A stretch of DNA of 64,000 nt from Welwitschia mirabilis (GCA_051453625.1 JBOZIK010000001.1:285002441-285066440); one strand, 5' to 3'; counted from the first letter of the stretch, positions 1 through 11,857 are shown. Notes: generated by a model from the sequence alone, not told the origin. A program made the numbers and translations.

Positions 1-1139
1 TTTAGTCACTTGTTTAACAAGGTAGTAAAAAATTGTTGGACTCCAACCCAATCCCCAAGAGCTAAGGGACCCCTTCTTTCAAAGTTCCCTCCGTCCCCAT
101 CATCCTTCCTTTCTGTCTCATCATCCTCCCTATCCATTTGGACAAAGAAGACTTGAGCCCTCTCTGACCTTCCACTTCACTTCCATGCCCTAGGTGTGGA
201 AGTTTGCTTCTCTACCTCCACCTCTTCCATGCCTAGGGCATGGCAATGGTCCCTACCATGCCTGCTCGTATTTCCCCTCTAGCTTACAGACCTACCTCCT
301 GCTTTGTCTCTAGTCCTTTGGCTTTCCTGACACTCTAAGTCAAATAGGTAACCTTCCAAACATGATCCTCCTCCTGGTGGTTCTCACTTCCTCTCCCATA
401 AGACTTCAACTTTCTTCCTCATTCTCCCCCTTCTCCCTTACCTAAGGCCTATGTTTTCCCTTCCTCCTTTTCCTTTTTTGCTCCATTCCCTTTCTTCTCT
501 CCACCTTCTTTCACAGATAGAGTCTTCCTTGCCCATTCCCACTTGGATTCCATGCCTAGTGCATAAAATGCATGATGCAATCTCAGAATTCCACACATAG
601 GGTATGAAATCTAGTTTCCTTTTTCCCTTTTCTTCTCAATCTCAGTTGTTTCCCATCCCTTTGCTAGCATCAAACAATTGCCCCCTCTAGTTTTTGCACT
701 TCTCTTCATCCTTCTGCTGGCAAGTAATGATGGTTAAGATGCTTTCCTTTATCCTTTCCCTGCAAAAGATTAACCTACCTTTTGTTTCCCTTCTTTCTTC
801 TACTTTCTTCATCCTCTTTTCTTCCTTTCCCTCACTTCCCTAACCCCTTTCCTCACTCTCTCCCACCTCTTCCATGCCTTAGGTGTGGAAAAGGGTCCTC
901 CCCCACAAGATTCCACGCCCAAGGGAGGGAATTCTTCTCCCTTCTCTATCTTCTAGATATCTAGCAGCTCATATAGACAAAACTGGTGTTGAAAGTATTC
1001 TACTATGGTAGATAGCAGTTCCAAAGCTCCAGAAGCCCTCTCCTCTGGTGATCCAGGGTAGGTCCAAGGTTCATCTCAATAAGAAACACTTATTCAGCTC
1101 AAGGAATTAGCTTTGTGCTTGAGATTCCCTTTTGCTTAT
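1..1139 (+). repeat. Gypsy element G, 5' LTR, first piece
   Basis: Pyrimidine-rich non-coding DNA that aligns over its length with about 38555-39726, where an uninterrupted copy lies. Both copies flank a gypsy coding region in direct orientation, so I read them as LTRs of about 2.9 kb; the left LTR starts before the window. It carries repeated 21-base imperfect palindromes of the form TTCCATGCC-centre-GGCATGGAA (181-201, 225-245, 548-568, 870-890, 911-931). Short frames here, such as the one at 782-964, are low-complexity F/P/S/L-rich translations and not genes. The LTR continues at 3488 after an insertion. Confidence 0.7.
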
Positions 1140-1842
1140 TGTTTACATGCAAAAATTGACATTATGATTAAGGATAATTGATCAATTTAGCATAGAGAGA
1201 AACGCTAAATTCATGGTTTTATCACATATTAATGTTTTCTACCCTTTTTATCACTTTGCATGAAATTTTACGATTCTTTTAACATTAGTAGTTCTATTGT
1301 TGGCTTCTTAATAACACTACAAAACCTCAAAGATTTCCAGCACCAAACACCAGTGTCGTTGGCTAGGACTACTAAGGTCGTTGACCTTCTAAGGAAAACT
1401 TGCACAAAACTCATGTTCCTGCATTAATTTGGGAAGTTCATCATGATTAACTTATGGGCTAAGTCATAGATAATCCAAAATAAATCTTCAAACCTAACAA
1501 CACATAGTGGAAGTACAAAATGACACGTCGCAGTGACATGTGCAACAAGGATGATCACATGGAAGGAACATGACATGGCATCCATCGACAGCATCATCAG
1601 CAATCAAAGAACACATCATTGCCATGTTTGCATAAGAAGAGAAAGAATATTTCCTTGTGGCTACATGCCAAATGTTTATAACTTCCTCCTTAAGTAACTG
1701 CCCCTAAGTAACTCCCTTTATGTAAGCGCCCATCAACCTTACTTAATGAGTCATGACAAAGCCCCTTCAAGCCTCCCCTCATCTATAAAAGGTCCTTGAA
1801 TGCCCATTATAAACATCTTTTAGTTGACTTAATGTAGGGAAA
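1140..1842 (+). repeat. 5' LTR (partial) of the CTTAT-flanked element
   Basis: Starts TGTTTACATGC and matches 2245 onward with many substitutions and small indels. It is cut by the N gap at 1843, so about the last 500 bases of the LTR are not seen. It has no open frame of note. Confidence 0.7.
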
Positions 1843-2244
1843 NNNNNNNNNNNNNNNNNNNNNNNNNNNNNNNNNNNNNNNNNNNNNNNNNNNNNNNNNN
1901 NNNNNNNNNNNNNNNNNNNNNNNNNNNNNNNNNNNNNNNNNNNNNNNNNNNNNNNNNNNNNNNNNNNNNNNNNNNNNNNNNNNNNNNNNNNNNNNNNNNN
2001 NNNNNNNNNNNNNNNNNNNNNNNNNNNNNNNNNNNNNNNNNNNNNNNNNNNNNNNNNNNNNNNNNNNNNNNNNNNNNNNNNNNNNNNNNNNNNNNNNNNN
2101 NNNNNNNNNNNNNNNNNNNNNNNNNNNNNNNNNNNNNNNNAGAGCCTACTAGATCATAAGCGCTTTCAATGTCTTGGTCTAATTAATTCTTGCTAGTAAG
2201 GCCTAGCTATTTGAAACCACTTCTATAATGGTCAAAGAAAGAGT

Positions 2245-3487
2245 TATTTACATAAAAAAATTGACATTGTAGGCAATTATAATTGATTAATTTAGTGTAG
2301 GGATAAATATTAAAACACATGGTTTTATCACATATTAATGTTGTCTACACTTTTTATTATTTTTTAGCAAGTGGTTTTGTTGCTACATTATCAAGATTAC
2401 TACAAAAAATCATGATAATCTAACACTAAATACCAGTGCTACTAATCAAGACTACAGATGTCATTGACCTTCTAAGGAAAAATCTTTCAATACTCATGGT
2501 TCCGCATCATCTTAAGCAATGCATTGCCATTAACTTATAGAGTAAATTGGAAATAATCCAATTTAAATATTCAAACTTAACAACACTTGGTAAAAGTATA
2601 AAATGACACATCATAGTGACATGTGGTAATAATAAGAATGATTACATGGAAAAAACATGACGCGACATCATTGGTAGTATCATCAGTAGTCAGATAATAT
2701 GTCATTGTCATGTTTTCATAAGAAGATAAAGAATCTTTTTTGGTGGCTACATTCTAAATATTTTAAGCCTTCTTATATAATAATCACCCTTAAGTAACCC
2801 TTCTTTGTTATGATTACCCATCTAATGCATAATGAAAACACTTAATGCAATCATGACAAAGCTCTCCAAGCCTTTCTTTATTTATAAAAGGGCCTTGAGT
2901 GCCTATTATAAACATCATTTAGTTGGATTAACATGGGAAAGACCTTGAGGCTAGGACATCATGGTACTTTAATAATTTTTCTTAGGGGTAGAATGATCCA
3001 AGGCTAGTTAAAAAGTTTAACTCATTTACCTTTTCCATTTAATGTAATGTATATTTTAAAGATTTTAATGTAATAATTGGTTTGACCCATTTCATTGTTA
3101 ATGCACAAAGTCATTTAGTATTAGTAATATTTAGGTAGGACTAGTTCTTAAATAGGTTTCTTCCTTTCATTGTTATTGTATAATTCATTTGGCATTAGCA
3201 ATTTTTAGGTAAAGCTCACTTAATTGTTAAGTGTAAGATAAAGAAATCATTGGAGTGAAGGGTGGAGTGTTGAACAAATCGAGTAGACCTTTGGAGCATC
3301 TCTGTTCCCACACGTTGTCAATAGAAGATATTTTAATCTCAACTTTCAAATTTTCCTTTTGTTGTGATTTTTATTACAAGTTGTAATAATCTTATCACTT
3401 TTGTAAAAGTTACCACATATATCCGTATCGAAGAATGATTTTGAGTGTAAACTCAGATAAATCCTACTTACTACAAAGCTATGATCA
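2245..3487 (+). repeat. 3' LTR of the CTTAT-flanked element
   Basis: About 1243 bases, from TATTTACAT (the TG start decayed to TA) to GATCA. It directly follows a purine-rich tract at 2233-2243. It includes a TATA-like TTTATAAAAGGGCC at 2881-2893, also present as CTATAAAAGGTCC near 1783 in the 5' copy. This fits an LTR promoter (inference). Confidence 0.7.
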
Positions 3488-4434
3488 CTTATCCCCTTTC
3501 ACCCCTGTTCCTTTCCTATTCCCCCTTTCTCTCATTTCCCCTATTTTCTCCATCCTCTCCCTACCTTCTCCTCACCTTTCCTTTACCCATCATAGCCTCT
3601 TCCATGCACAGGGCATGGAATCTTAGCTCACTTCCATACCCAAGGCATGAAAGACCCTTATCACCTTCTCTGCTCAGCCTCAACTCTTGCCTCTCAATCT
3701 TGGCATGACCCTTCTCCTCTAGTCGAGGTCCCCTGTTAGCTATATTCTACTGCCTCCCTTGCTTCTATTGAACACCAATTTCCCAATGTATACCATATTT
3801 CTTTAGCACCTTTTCCATTTAGCTTCCTTCTCAGTAGGCACTTTCATCAAGCTTCAAATGTTGGATCCAGAAGAGTTCTAAGGTTGCATCAAATACTTAG
3901 AACGCGTTAGACTCAAGCAAGCATGCATGTGACATTACACCACGAGATAAGTACCAGCCTGATGACCAGAGAGGTGACTATTGTTCTGGTAGGGTGATCC
4001 TCTCTAGCACCACTAGGGACCAGCCACCTATCTTAGTGTTTTACCATATCTTTCAAGTAGTTATGTGATTCTGGGTCCACAACCAATTCAAAGGCAATGA
4101 TAAGAGGTTATTTGAGCTTCCAACATCCCCTTCCCTTTCTTCCACATCATATCCTCTTCATCACTTTTAGCCTAGAGAAGCAATCTTTCCCCTTTCTCCT
4201 ACTTTTAGGTTTCATATCTAGGGGGCCCTCTCCATGTTATCTATCTATTTCTATTACCAGTTGCTCTCTAGTACAGTAATGTTATTCTTTAACTAGAGGC
4301 TTCCCTTCTTATGCTTAGAAGAGAGACTAGTTTTTATTAACAACACTCATCTCAGCTTAAGCTAGCAGTGGCATATTTCCTCACGAAGAATTTTGCATGA
4401 AGACATATTGAAGATGCCCTTTCCCCCCTATGTT
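3488..4434 (+). repeat. Gypsy element G, 5' LTR, second piece
   Basis: Resumes the pyrimidine-rich LTR after the inserted element and aligns with about 39722-40617. It has further 21-base palindromes at 3600-3620 and 3632-3652. It ends where Sirevirus A is inserted. The frames at 3435-3708 and 4097-4279 are low-complexity and not supported as genes. Confidence 0.7.
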
Positions 4435-5427
4435 TGTTGGAACATGCATTTTCAATGATGAGAATCAAACTTGCAAATCTGAAATAAGCTTTCATCAAAT
4501 CATAACGTCTGCCCTGTTATTTGGGACGTCCGAACTAGTGCTTGGTTTTTTATACTAGGACGTCCGCCCTGTGAAACTAGGACATCTGGCTTTGTACGTG
4601 GTCTAACTATACTAGGATGTCCACCCTGTGAAACCAGGATATCCGGACCTGTTCTCGGTAATTTGAACTGTGACGCCCGTTCTGTGAAATTGAGACGTCT
4701 GAACCTGTATTTAGTTTTTTGGAAGGCACAGATTAAAACGGGGACGTCCGAGTCCCCTTAGTGGGACATCTAGCCTTTTATCCGTTTGCACGGAAATATA
4801 GCCATTTAAAGACGTTAGCCGTGGATTTCAATATTGCAATGACTCTCTTTTGGTCATCTGGCACATTCTTCAAAGGCCTAAACCCTAGTTAGTCTTCTTC
4901 TCTTTAAATACCTCTCTCTTGTGTTGTAAAGTATGTATAGATCCAAAAGGGATATTTTGTGCATTGCTAGAATTCTTCTGTACCAAACTTGCGTCACAGT
5001 AGAAGTCATTGTATTGCATTGAGAAATCTATTTTCCTCAGAAAATTATTCATTAGGGACTTAATCACTGATGAACAGTGCTAGAATTAGGCACGACTGTA
5101 TCAGGCAACATTTTTCACATTCTATTTGTAAGTGGCTCAAGGATTTGAGCAATGACCTATAAATTATATGAACTCCATGTGAAGGAGTTGTAAGATCCCT
5201 TTTGAGATAAAGGAACCAGGAGGTTGATAGCAATTTGCTACCACCCGAGAATGGAGTAGGCTTAGCCAAACTACTATAAAACTCTGGTCTACTTGTCTTG
5301 TGTTTTCTTTTCTTATTTCTGCTATTTTATTTCTATTGGTGTTGAAATCTAAAATTCTGTTATTGTGAAACAAATTTAAAATACCCTATTCAACACCCCC
5401 CCTCTAGGGTGCCTCCGGATCCTAACA
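4435..5427 (+). repeat. Sirevirus A 5' LTR
   Basis: 993 bases. Its U3 half carries about ten GACGTCC-like motifs, often paired with CCCTGTGAAAC, between about 4500 and 4780; many are decayed to GACATC or GATGTCC, as expected from CpG loss. A TATA-like TCTTTAAATACC lies near 4899. The end has the CTATTCAACACC...CTCTAGGGTGCC...GATCCTAACA tail shared by every Sirevirus LTR here. Confidence 0.9.
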
Positions 5428-5429
5428 AT

Positions 5430-5441
5430 TGGTATCAAAGC
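5430..5441 (+). other. Primer binding site (initiator-Met tRNA type)
   Basis: TGGTATCAAAGC lies two bases after the LTR end. It matches the usual copia primer site TGGTATCAGAGC except for one base. It sets the LTR boundary and strand. Confidence 0.85.
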
Positions 5442-5493
5442 CTGGTTGCTTTAGATCTGCACATCTTTTCTTGCTAGTGCAAGATCAATTTCA

Positions 5494-7300
5494 ATGGCGT
5501 CCTCAAGTTTTTCAAGGTATCTAAAAGATCAAGCAGTCTTCAAACCTCCTTTCTTCAACAGCAGTAACTATGCTCACTGGAGATCCAAGTTGAGCATCTT
5601 CTTAACCTTGCTAAATTCGGATATTTGGGCTATAGTAGAGTATGGCTACACACCTACGACTGAAACTAATACAGACGGAAAAGAAGTGCCAAAACCTAGA
5701 GATAGCTGGGATGCAAGTGATAAGAAAATTGTTCAGATGAATACCCAAGCAATAAGTGCAAATCATCTCTGCCTTATCCACTGAAGAGTAAGAGTAGTTT
5801 AGTGTATGACTACCAAAAACATGTGGGACACTCTAAGAGTGGCTCATGAAGGAACCAAAATAGTTAAGAATTCAAAGCTACAACTCTTAGCCACCAAATT
5901 CCAGAACATCAAGATGGAAGAATCAAAATCCATGGCAGAAAAGCCCATGAAAATTAGCAACATTGTGAATAGCATATGGGGATTAAGTGAAACAGTTTCA
6001 AAAAATAGAGTAGTAAGAAAGATTCTACAGAGTCTAACCACCAAGTTCAGACCCATGATCACGGCCATAGAAGAAAGCAAAGACATCGACAAGATGAGAG
6101 TTGAAGAAGTGGAAGGATCTCCAATGGCATATGAAGCCACTCTCCTCCCCGAAGAAGAAGTTCCCAAAAAGAAAAGCATTGCTCTCAAAGCAAGTGATGA
6201 TCATGAAGGAGAATCTTCAAGTGATGATGAAGCAGATGATCATCTAGCCTTACTGACTCACAACTTCAGGAGGTTTCTTAGGAAGAAGATAAGAATTCAA
6301 GAATTCAAGAAGTGGCTCTCGAAGAATGAATGACAAAGGTAAGAGCTCTTCTTCATCCATTCAATGTNNNNNNNNNNNNNNNNNNNNNNNNNNNNNNNNN
6401 NNNNNNNNNNNNNNNNNNNNNNNNNNNNNNNNNNNNNNNNNNNNNNNNNNNNNNNNNNNNNNNNNNNAAAGGTAAGAGCTCTTCTTCATCCATTCAATGT
6501 TATGAGTGCAAGGGATTTGGTCATGTTGCATCTGAATGCGCTAACGAGAGAAAGGAAAAGAAATCTAAGTTCAAAGGGGGAAAAGAGCCCTTAAGGTCAC
6601 ATAGGATGATGAGTCAGAAGATGAAGCTCAATCAAGTGATGACGAATCCTTGAACTTTGGATTAGTTGCCTTACTCTAGTGAGGAGCAAAGACCAGATCA
6701 TCCCAGCCTTATTCCAAGTATCGAATAATCTCAGGGATGCTCAGAAACTGAAAATCAATCTGATAATGATTCTGAAAATGTTGATATTTTTTATGCTTAT
6801 GAGAAATTGTATGAAGAGTTTAGATCTTGGTAAGAAGAATGTCTTATATAAAAAACAAATATCAAATCTATAACTAAATCTGAAATAGGCTAACATGATA
6901 ATAGAAGAGTTATCTAAGGACTTGCAGGATTCTAAAAACATAGCTGAAAGATTCGCCCAAGGAAAGTATAACCTCAACCATTTATTAAATATGGGGAGAT
7001 CACCTCCCGACAAATCAGAATTGGGAAGCCATTCAAGTAAGTCTTCTATTCTCAACTTTTTCCAAACAAGTCTGAAATTACAATCTTTTGGTAAAGTTAG
7101 CTTGAAGTGCTATTATTGCAATAAATATGGGCACATTCAATTTTCTTGTTCCTTTAAGAAAGCCATATACTTTGACTATGAAAATAATAGGTTTAGATTT
7201 GTTAAGCAGAATGGTTCTAAATTGTTGAATCAAAAGGTTCAAATCACTAAGCAATGGGTGAAAAAGAACTCTGTCACATCCTTGTTTGCCCACACAACCT
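5494..7300 (+). pseudogene. gag: Sirevirus A gag (degenerate)
   Basis: Capsid/nucleocapsid part of the copia polyprotein, which packages element RNA in cytoplasmic particles. The start at 5494 (MASSSFSRYL) sits 67 bases after the LTR, the usual place. The N-terminal region has FFNSSNYAHWRSKLSIFL, the typical Sirevirus gag opening. Two CCHC zinc knuckles are visible: CYECKGFGHVASEC near 6497-6540 and CYYCNKYGHIQFSC near 7108-7151. Stops occur near 5782 and 6331 and frame shifts follow, so it is split into several frames. The 100-base N gap at 6368-6467 is flanked by the same 33 bases on both sides and may be an assembly artefact. Confidence 0.85.
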
Positions 7301-8690
7301 TTAAAGCACAGGAAAGAACTAGATGGTATCTAGATAGTGGGTGTTCTAGACACATGACTGGCAATAAAAGCTTGTTGTCCTCATTTCAAGAATATGATGG
7401 TGGTGAAGTGACTCTTGGGGACAACAACAAAGGACAGATCATTGGTAAGGGTTCTATCGCTGCTTCTAATTACCATCTTGTTATAAATGATGTATATTTA
7501 GTAGATGGATTGAGGCATAATTCTTTAGTATTTCTTAGATTTGTGATAGAGGAAATGTAGTATCTTTTGACCATGACAAATGTGTCATTATAAATGCTAT
7601 AATAAATCAAGAGATTCTTACTAGTGTTAGATCAAAATGCATGTATGTTTTAGGCTGTGATGATATACCTAATGAAGGATGTTATTTAGCTCAAATTAAT
7701 GAGGTTGATTTATGGCACAAACGTTTAGGACACATGAATCTGAAAGATTTGAGAATTGTCTCCTCAAAAGAAACAATTAGAGGTATTCCAAAATTGAACA
7801 TAGCTCAAGGAAAGATTTGCGAGCTTGTATTAAAACAAAAATGATTAGATCTAGCTTTTCTAGCAAAAAGGATAGCACTTCAAGCAAACCGCTAGATCTC
7901 ATTCACATGGACCTTGTTGGACCAATTCAAACTAAGAGTATTGATGGAAGAANNNNNNNNNNNNNNNNNNNNNNNNNNNNNNNNNNNNNNNNNNNNNNNN
8001 NNNNNNNNNNNNNNAAAGATGAAGCTTTTGATATGTTTGTCAAAGTCTACAGGAGAATTCAAAAGGAACAAGGGAATCCCCTCAAAACCATCAGAACAAA
8101 CAGAGAAGGTGAGTTTGATAATGAAAGATTTGAAATTTTTTGTAATTCTAATGGAATTTGTCATCAATTTTCAGCTCTACGAACTCCTCAACAAAATGGT
8201 GTTGTGGAAAGAAAGAACTGAGCACTAATTGAAATGGCACAAGCTCTGCTGAATGAGCAATCCCTACCACATTACTTCTGGTCTGAAGGAGTAAACACAG
8301 CTAGCTACATCTCCAATAGAGTGTTTCTTCGACCAGGAACCAAGAAAACCGCCTATGAACTCTGGTATGGAAAGCGTCCAAATGTAAGTTATTTTAAAGT
8401 CTTTGGTAGCAAGTGTGGTATTCTTAAAGATAACGGGCCTTTAAATAAATTTGAGCCAAAATCAAATGAAGAAATTTTTCTTGGATATTTCTCAACAAGT
8501 ACAGCTTATAGGGTGTTTAACAAGTTATCTAGCAAAATTGAGGAATCTGCTCATGTTAAAATAGATGATTTGAATGTGAGATCTGATGGCTTAGACAGAA
8601 ATGATGATGTAGATCTAGCACCAGATATTCCCAGTAGCAGTTCCAACACATCAACATTAGAAATAAAACCATCTTCCCCCATTCAAACTT
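7301..8690 (+). pseudogene. pol: Sirevirus A protease and integrase (degenerate)
   Basis: The aspartic protease site is seen as WYLDSGCSRHMTGN near 7324-7365. Integrase follows: the zinc-finger HH part WHKRLGHMNL near 7711-7743, with the CC half decayed; a core start DLIHMDLVGPIQTKS near 7893-7941; then IRTNREGEF, where the expected second catalytic Asp is Asn; and TPQQNGVVERKN with the catalytic Glu. The C-terminal GKRPNVSYFKVFGSKC motif near 8369-8416 is typical of copia integrases. Stops at 7558, 7842 and 8219 and a 62-base N gap at 7953-8014 break it. Known role: cut polyproteins and insert cDNA in the nucleus. Not functional as seen. Confidence 0.85.
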
Positions 8691-8699
8691 AACTCACAG

Positions 8700-10423
8700 A
8701 AGAGACTCAAACTTTCGATTCCTTAACTCAAAGAACCAAACGAGATCATCCTATGGAGGTGGTAGTTAGCGACCCAAATCTGGGCATTACAACAAGGAGC
8801 GGTAAACAAATTAGCCCAATTTTTGTCTGTTTCCTTTCCTCATTAGAACCTGAAAATTTTCAGGAAGTAAGAAAAAATGAGGCATGGATGCTAGCCAAGT
8901 AGAATAAGCTTCATCAATTTGAGAGAAACAAGGTGTGGAACCTAGTTCCTCCTCCTCAAGGGAAGCACATTATTGGAACTAAATGGGCCTTCAAGAACAA
9001 GAAAGATGAGAACCACAATATAATTCAGAACAAGGCTAGATTGGTTGCACAAGGATATAGTCAACAAAAAGGTATAAACTATGGTGAGACATTTGCTCCG
9101 GGCGCCAGGTTAGAAGCTATTCGCATGTTATTAGCTTTTGGCTATTTTTATAAAATCAAACTGTTTCAAATGGACGTAAAGAGTGCCTTCTTGAATGGAT
9201 TCATAAATGAAGAAGTTTANNNNNNNNNNNNNNNNNNNNNNNNNNNNNNNNNNNNNNNNNNNNNNNNNNNNNNNNNNNNNNNNNNNNNNNNNNNNNNNNN
9301 NNNNNNNNNNNNNNNNNNNNNNNNNNNNNNNNNNNNNNNNNNNNNNNNNNNNNNNNNNNNNNNNNNNNNNNNNNNNNNNNNNNNNNNNNNNNNNNNNNNN
9401 NNNNNNNNNNNNNNNNNNNNNNNNNNNNNNNNNNNNNNNNNNNNNNNNNNNNNNNNNNNNNNNNNNNNNNNNNNNNNNNNNNNNNNNNNNNNNNNNNNNN
9501 NNNNNNNNNNNNNNNNNNNNNNNNNNNNNNNNNNNNNNNNNNNNNNNNNNNNNNNNNNNNNNNNNNNNNNNNNNNNNNNNNNNNNNNNNNNNNNNNNNNN
9601 NNNNNNNNNNNNNNNNNNNNNNNNNNNNNNNNNNNNNNNNNNNNNNNNNNCAGGGTAGGTGTTTGTACAAGGTATCAATCAGATCCAAAAGCATCCCACT
9701 ATATTTGTGTGAAAAGAATCCTAAAATATTTGAACTCAGAACTTCGAGTTATGGTATTCATATGATACTACGCTTGATCTTGTTGGCTATAGTGATGCAG
9801 ATTGGGCAGGTTGTAATGATAACAGAAAAAGCACTAGTGGAGCTTGTTTATATATAGGAAACTGCCTTATATCTTGGTTAAGCAAGAAGCAAAACACAAC
9901 ATCCCTATCTATAGCAGAGGCTGAATACATTACTGCTGGAGCTTGNNNNNNNNNNNNNNNNNNNNNNNNNNNNNNNNNNNNNNNNNNNNNNNNNNNNNNN
10001 NNNNNNNNNNNNNNNNNNNNNNNNNNNNNNNNNNNNNNNNNNNNNATATCTTGGTTAAGCAAGAAGCAAAACACAACATCCCTATCTATAGCAGAGGCTG
10101 AATACATTACTGCTGGAGCTTGCTATGCCTAACTCACATGGATAAAACAAATGCTAGTGGATTCGGAGTAAGGATTCCAATAATCAAAATGTGCTGCGAT
10201 AACCCAAGTGCCACAAGTATTACAAAGAATCTTGTTCAACACTTGCACCAAAGATATCGACATCAAACACCATTTCATCAGAGATCAGGTTCAAAATGGC
10301 ATCGTTGAATTAGAATATATTGATACTAATCACCAAATTGCAGATATCATGACCAAGGCTCTCAATGAAGAACGGTTTATCTACCTAAGGAAAAATTTAG
10401 GGATAGAAGCTTATCCTTCTTAG
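8700..10423 (+). pseudogene. pol: Sirevirus A reverse transcriptase and RNase H (degenerate)
   Basis: RT N-terminal region is clear at 8933-9218: GTKWAFKNKKDE, NKARLVAQGYSQ, GINYGETFAP and MDVKSAFLNGF. The catalytic YVDD region falls in the N gap 9220-9650. RNase H follows: a copia GYSDADWAGC-like block near 9786-9812, SLSIAEAEYITAGA near 9904-9945, and the C-terminal motif ADIMTKALNEERF near 10342-10380. The element frame is shifted several times. The N gap at 9946-10045 has the same 77 bases on both sides, so this stretch may be printed twice. The pol end is at the TAG at 10421-10423. Confidence 0.85.
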
Positions 10424-10844
10424 GTATGAGTTATTTTCTTAATATTTTATGCTTCTAAATTTGATATTATCTAGAAATCATCCTTCATCTGTCTTTGAAC
10501 TCGTATTTGCTCAAAAATTGTGTAATCTTGTCTCATTCCTGCCTAGACATCCCGTCCTAAATTCCCTGACGTCCGTCCTGGATTACAACTTGGATATCCC
10601 GTCCTGAACTCCTACACGTCCGTCTTTTTAAGGGTTTTAAAAAATTTTTTAATTACAACCTGGACGTCCCATATTTTTTTCTTGGACGTCCGATCTTAAG
10701 GCGGTGCAGATACCTATGATTCAAATACGTTTTATTTAAACCTTCTTTCATTTCATTTCATTTCCTTTTCATTTCATTTCCCTCTTCCTTCATTTCCTTT
10801 CTCTCTTACTTCCTTTGCTCTCTGGCATCCCCTCAGTCTCTACA
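10424..10844 (+). other. Spacer between pol and third ORF of Sirevirus A
   Basis: No coding frame. It carries several GACGTCC-like motifs (GGACGTCC near 10672 and 10684, ACGTCCGTC near 10616 and others) at about 10545-10700, then a CATTT/TTCCTT-rich run (10745-10800). It could be a promoter or leader for the third ORF (inference). The equivalent spacer in element B (14433-14990) has the same motif type. Confidence 0.5.
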
Positions 10845-11857
10845 ATGGTGAGAACAAAGATTGGAGTTTCTAGGAAAGGAAAGGAGCCAGCTTCTGAAGA
10901 AAAATGGTTCATTTCTCCAGAGCACAAAAAGGGTTGGTTTGGATGACTCAACAAGAGACCCATTGCACCTGAAAGGAAGATAGATCTTAAATCCTTCAAA
11001 AGTGAGATGAAAATAGTTTATAAATTTGAAGACCAAGGGTGGTTGAATGCTCTGGACCCTGACACAAGAGCTTCAGCAAAAATGGTATGTCACTTCTATT
11101 GCAATGGTCATTTTGATTCTTCTTCTTGGACAATCCATACTCGAGTTTATGGTAGAGTAGTAGAAGTAGATTTAGAAGCAATTTCTCTAGTCACTAGCTA
11201 TCCAAATGATGGATTTTTTTGAGAAATTTCTTTACTCGACTCTCTTCAAGAAGCTATTTCAAAAGAAGTTTTGGTCATGAAACTCTGTGGAGAAAATGTG
11301 CACTGGAGAGCTAACCTTCCAACCAATAAGCTCAAACCATTTTACAGAGTTCTTTTTCAAATTTCCACCCACAACCTTATATTAAAGCTGGGATACAAAG
11401 ACGAAGTCTCTCCACTTTGTGCCTACATTTTGTTTTGTCTGGGACTGGCGTAAAAATTCATAATGTTTTATATCAGTCAGTTCTCTATAGCTAGCTATTC
11501 TAGTCTACCCTTTGGTGGTTTCATAATAGCAATCTTAGAAAATCATGAGTTCTCTATTCAGAAAGATGAAGAACTTGCTAAAGTTCCAAAGCTGCTTGGA
11601 TTATATTCTTTGAAGAAAATGAATATCTTTTCTAACATCATTGGGCCTGCTCCTCGATCGAAGAAGAAACAAAGAACTGAAGAAGGAACTAACTCAGGTA
11701 CTGGATCTAATGCAGATCTACTTCATGCCATCCATGAGGTCAAAGACTTTACCAGGGATACAACACACAGGCTGAACAAGAAGATAGACTACATTCTATT
11801 TGGCTTATCAGCTTATGGTCTGAATATTCCAGTGAATTCAAATGAAGAGGAGGCACC
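10845..11857 (+). pseudogene. Sirevirus A third ORF (plant-transposon-protein-like), broken
   Basis: This ORF follows pol in the position often called env-like. The start at 10845 (MVRTKIGVSRKGKE) matches the start of the B copy (MGRTKLAARWKVKE). Visible blocks are KRPIAPERKIDL, the QGWLNALDPDTRA segment, SSLPFGGFIIAILENHEF, KVPKLLGLYSLKKMNIF and a basic SKKKQRTEEG, then an acidic EEE tail. The pattern fits the Pfam family named putative plant transposon protein, from memory of its motifs. I see no signal peptide and no clear membrane anchor, so an envelope role is doubtful. A stop at about 10945, one near 11221 and a frame change near 11455 break it. Element B is inserted after EEEAP, and the tail resumes at 19913. 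Confidence 0.7.

Larger units (their letters stand above)
1140..3487 (+). mobile_element. LTR retroelement with perfect CTTAT target duplication
   Basis: The insertion begins TGTTTACATG and ends GATCA, so it has TG...CA ends, and is flanked by CTTAT at 1135-1139 and 3488-3492. The matching gypsy LTR copy near 39720 lacks it. Two direct repeats start at 1140 and 2245 (shared stretches include GGTTTTATCACATATTAATG and TTGACCTTCTAAGGAAAA). A 298-base N gap (1843-2140) hides the end of the first LTR and most of the interior. Only about 100 interior bases (2141-2244) are visible. They end in a purine-rich AAAGAAAGAG that fits a polypurine tract. No coding frame is visible, so it may be a short non-autonomous element or have its interior lost in the gap. 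Confidence 0.8.

Noticed and set aside
782-964. Open frame of 60 codons in pyrimidine-rich DNA, and similar ones at 3435-3708 and 39712-39954
   Set aside because: Low-complexity F/P/S/L translation of a C/T-rich LTR, present in both LTR copies without a conserved protein.
4500-4790. Regularly spaced GACGTCC motifs resembling a CRISPR-like array
   Set aside because: Motifs are 8-10 bases, diverged, lie in an LTR of a plant retroelement and have no cas genes nearby.
10845-11857. Retroviral envelope gene in Sirevirus A
   Set aside because: Position is right but there is no signal peptide, no membrane anchor and no cleavage site; a basic nuclear-type patch is present instead.
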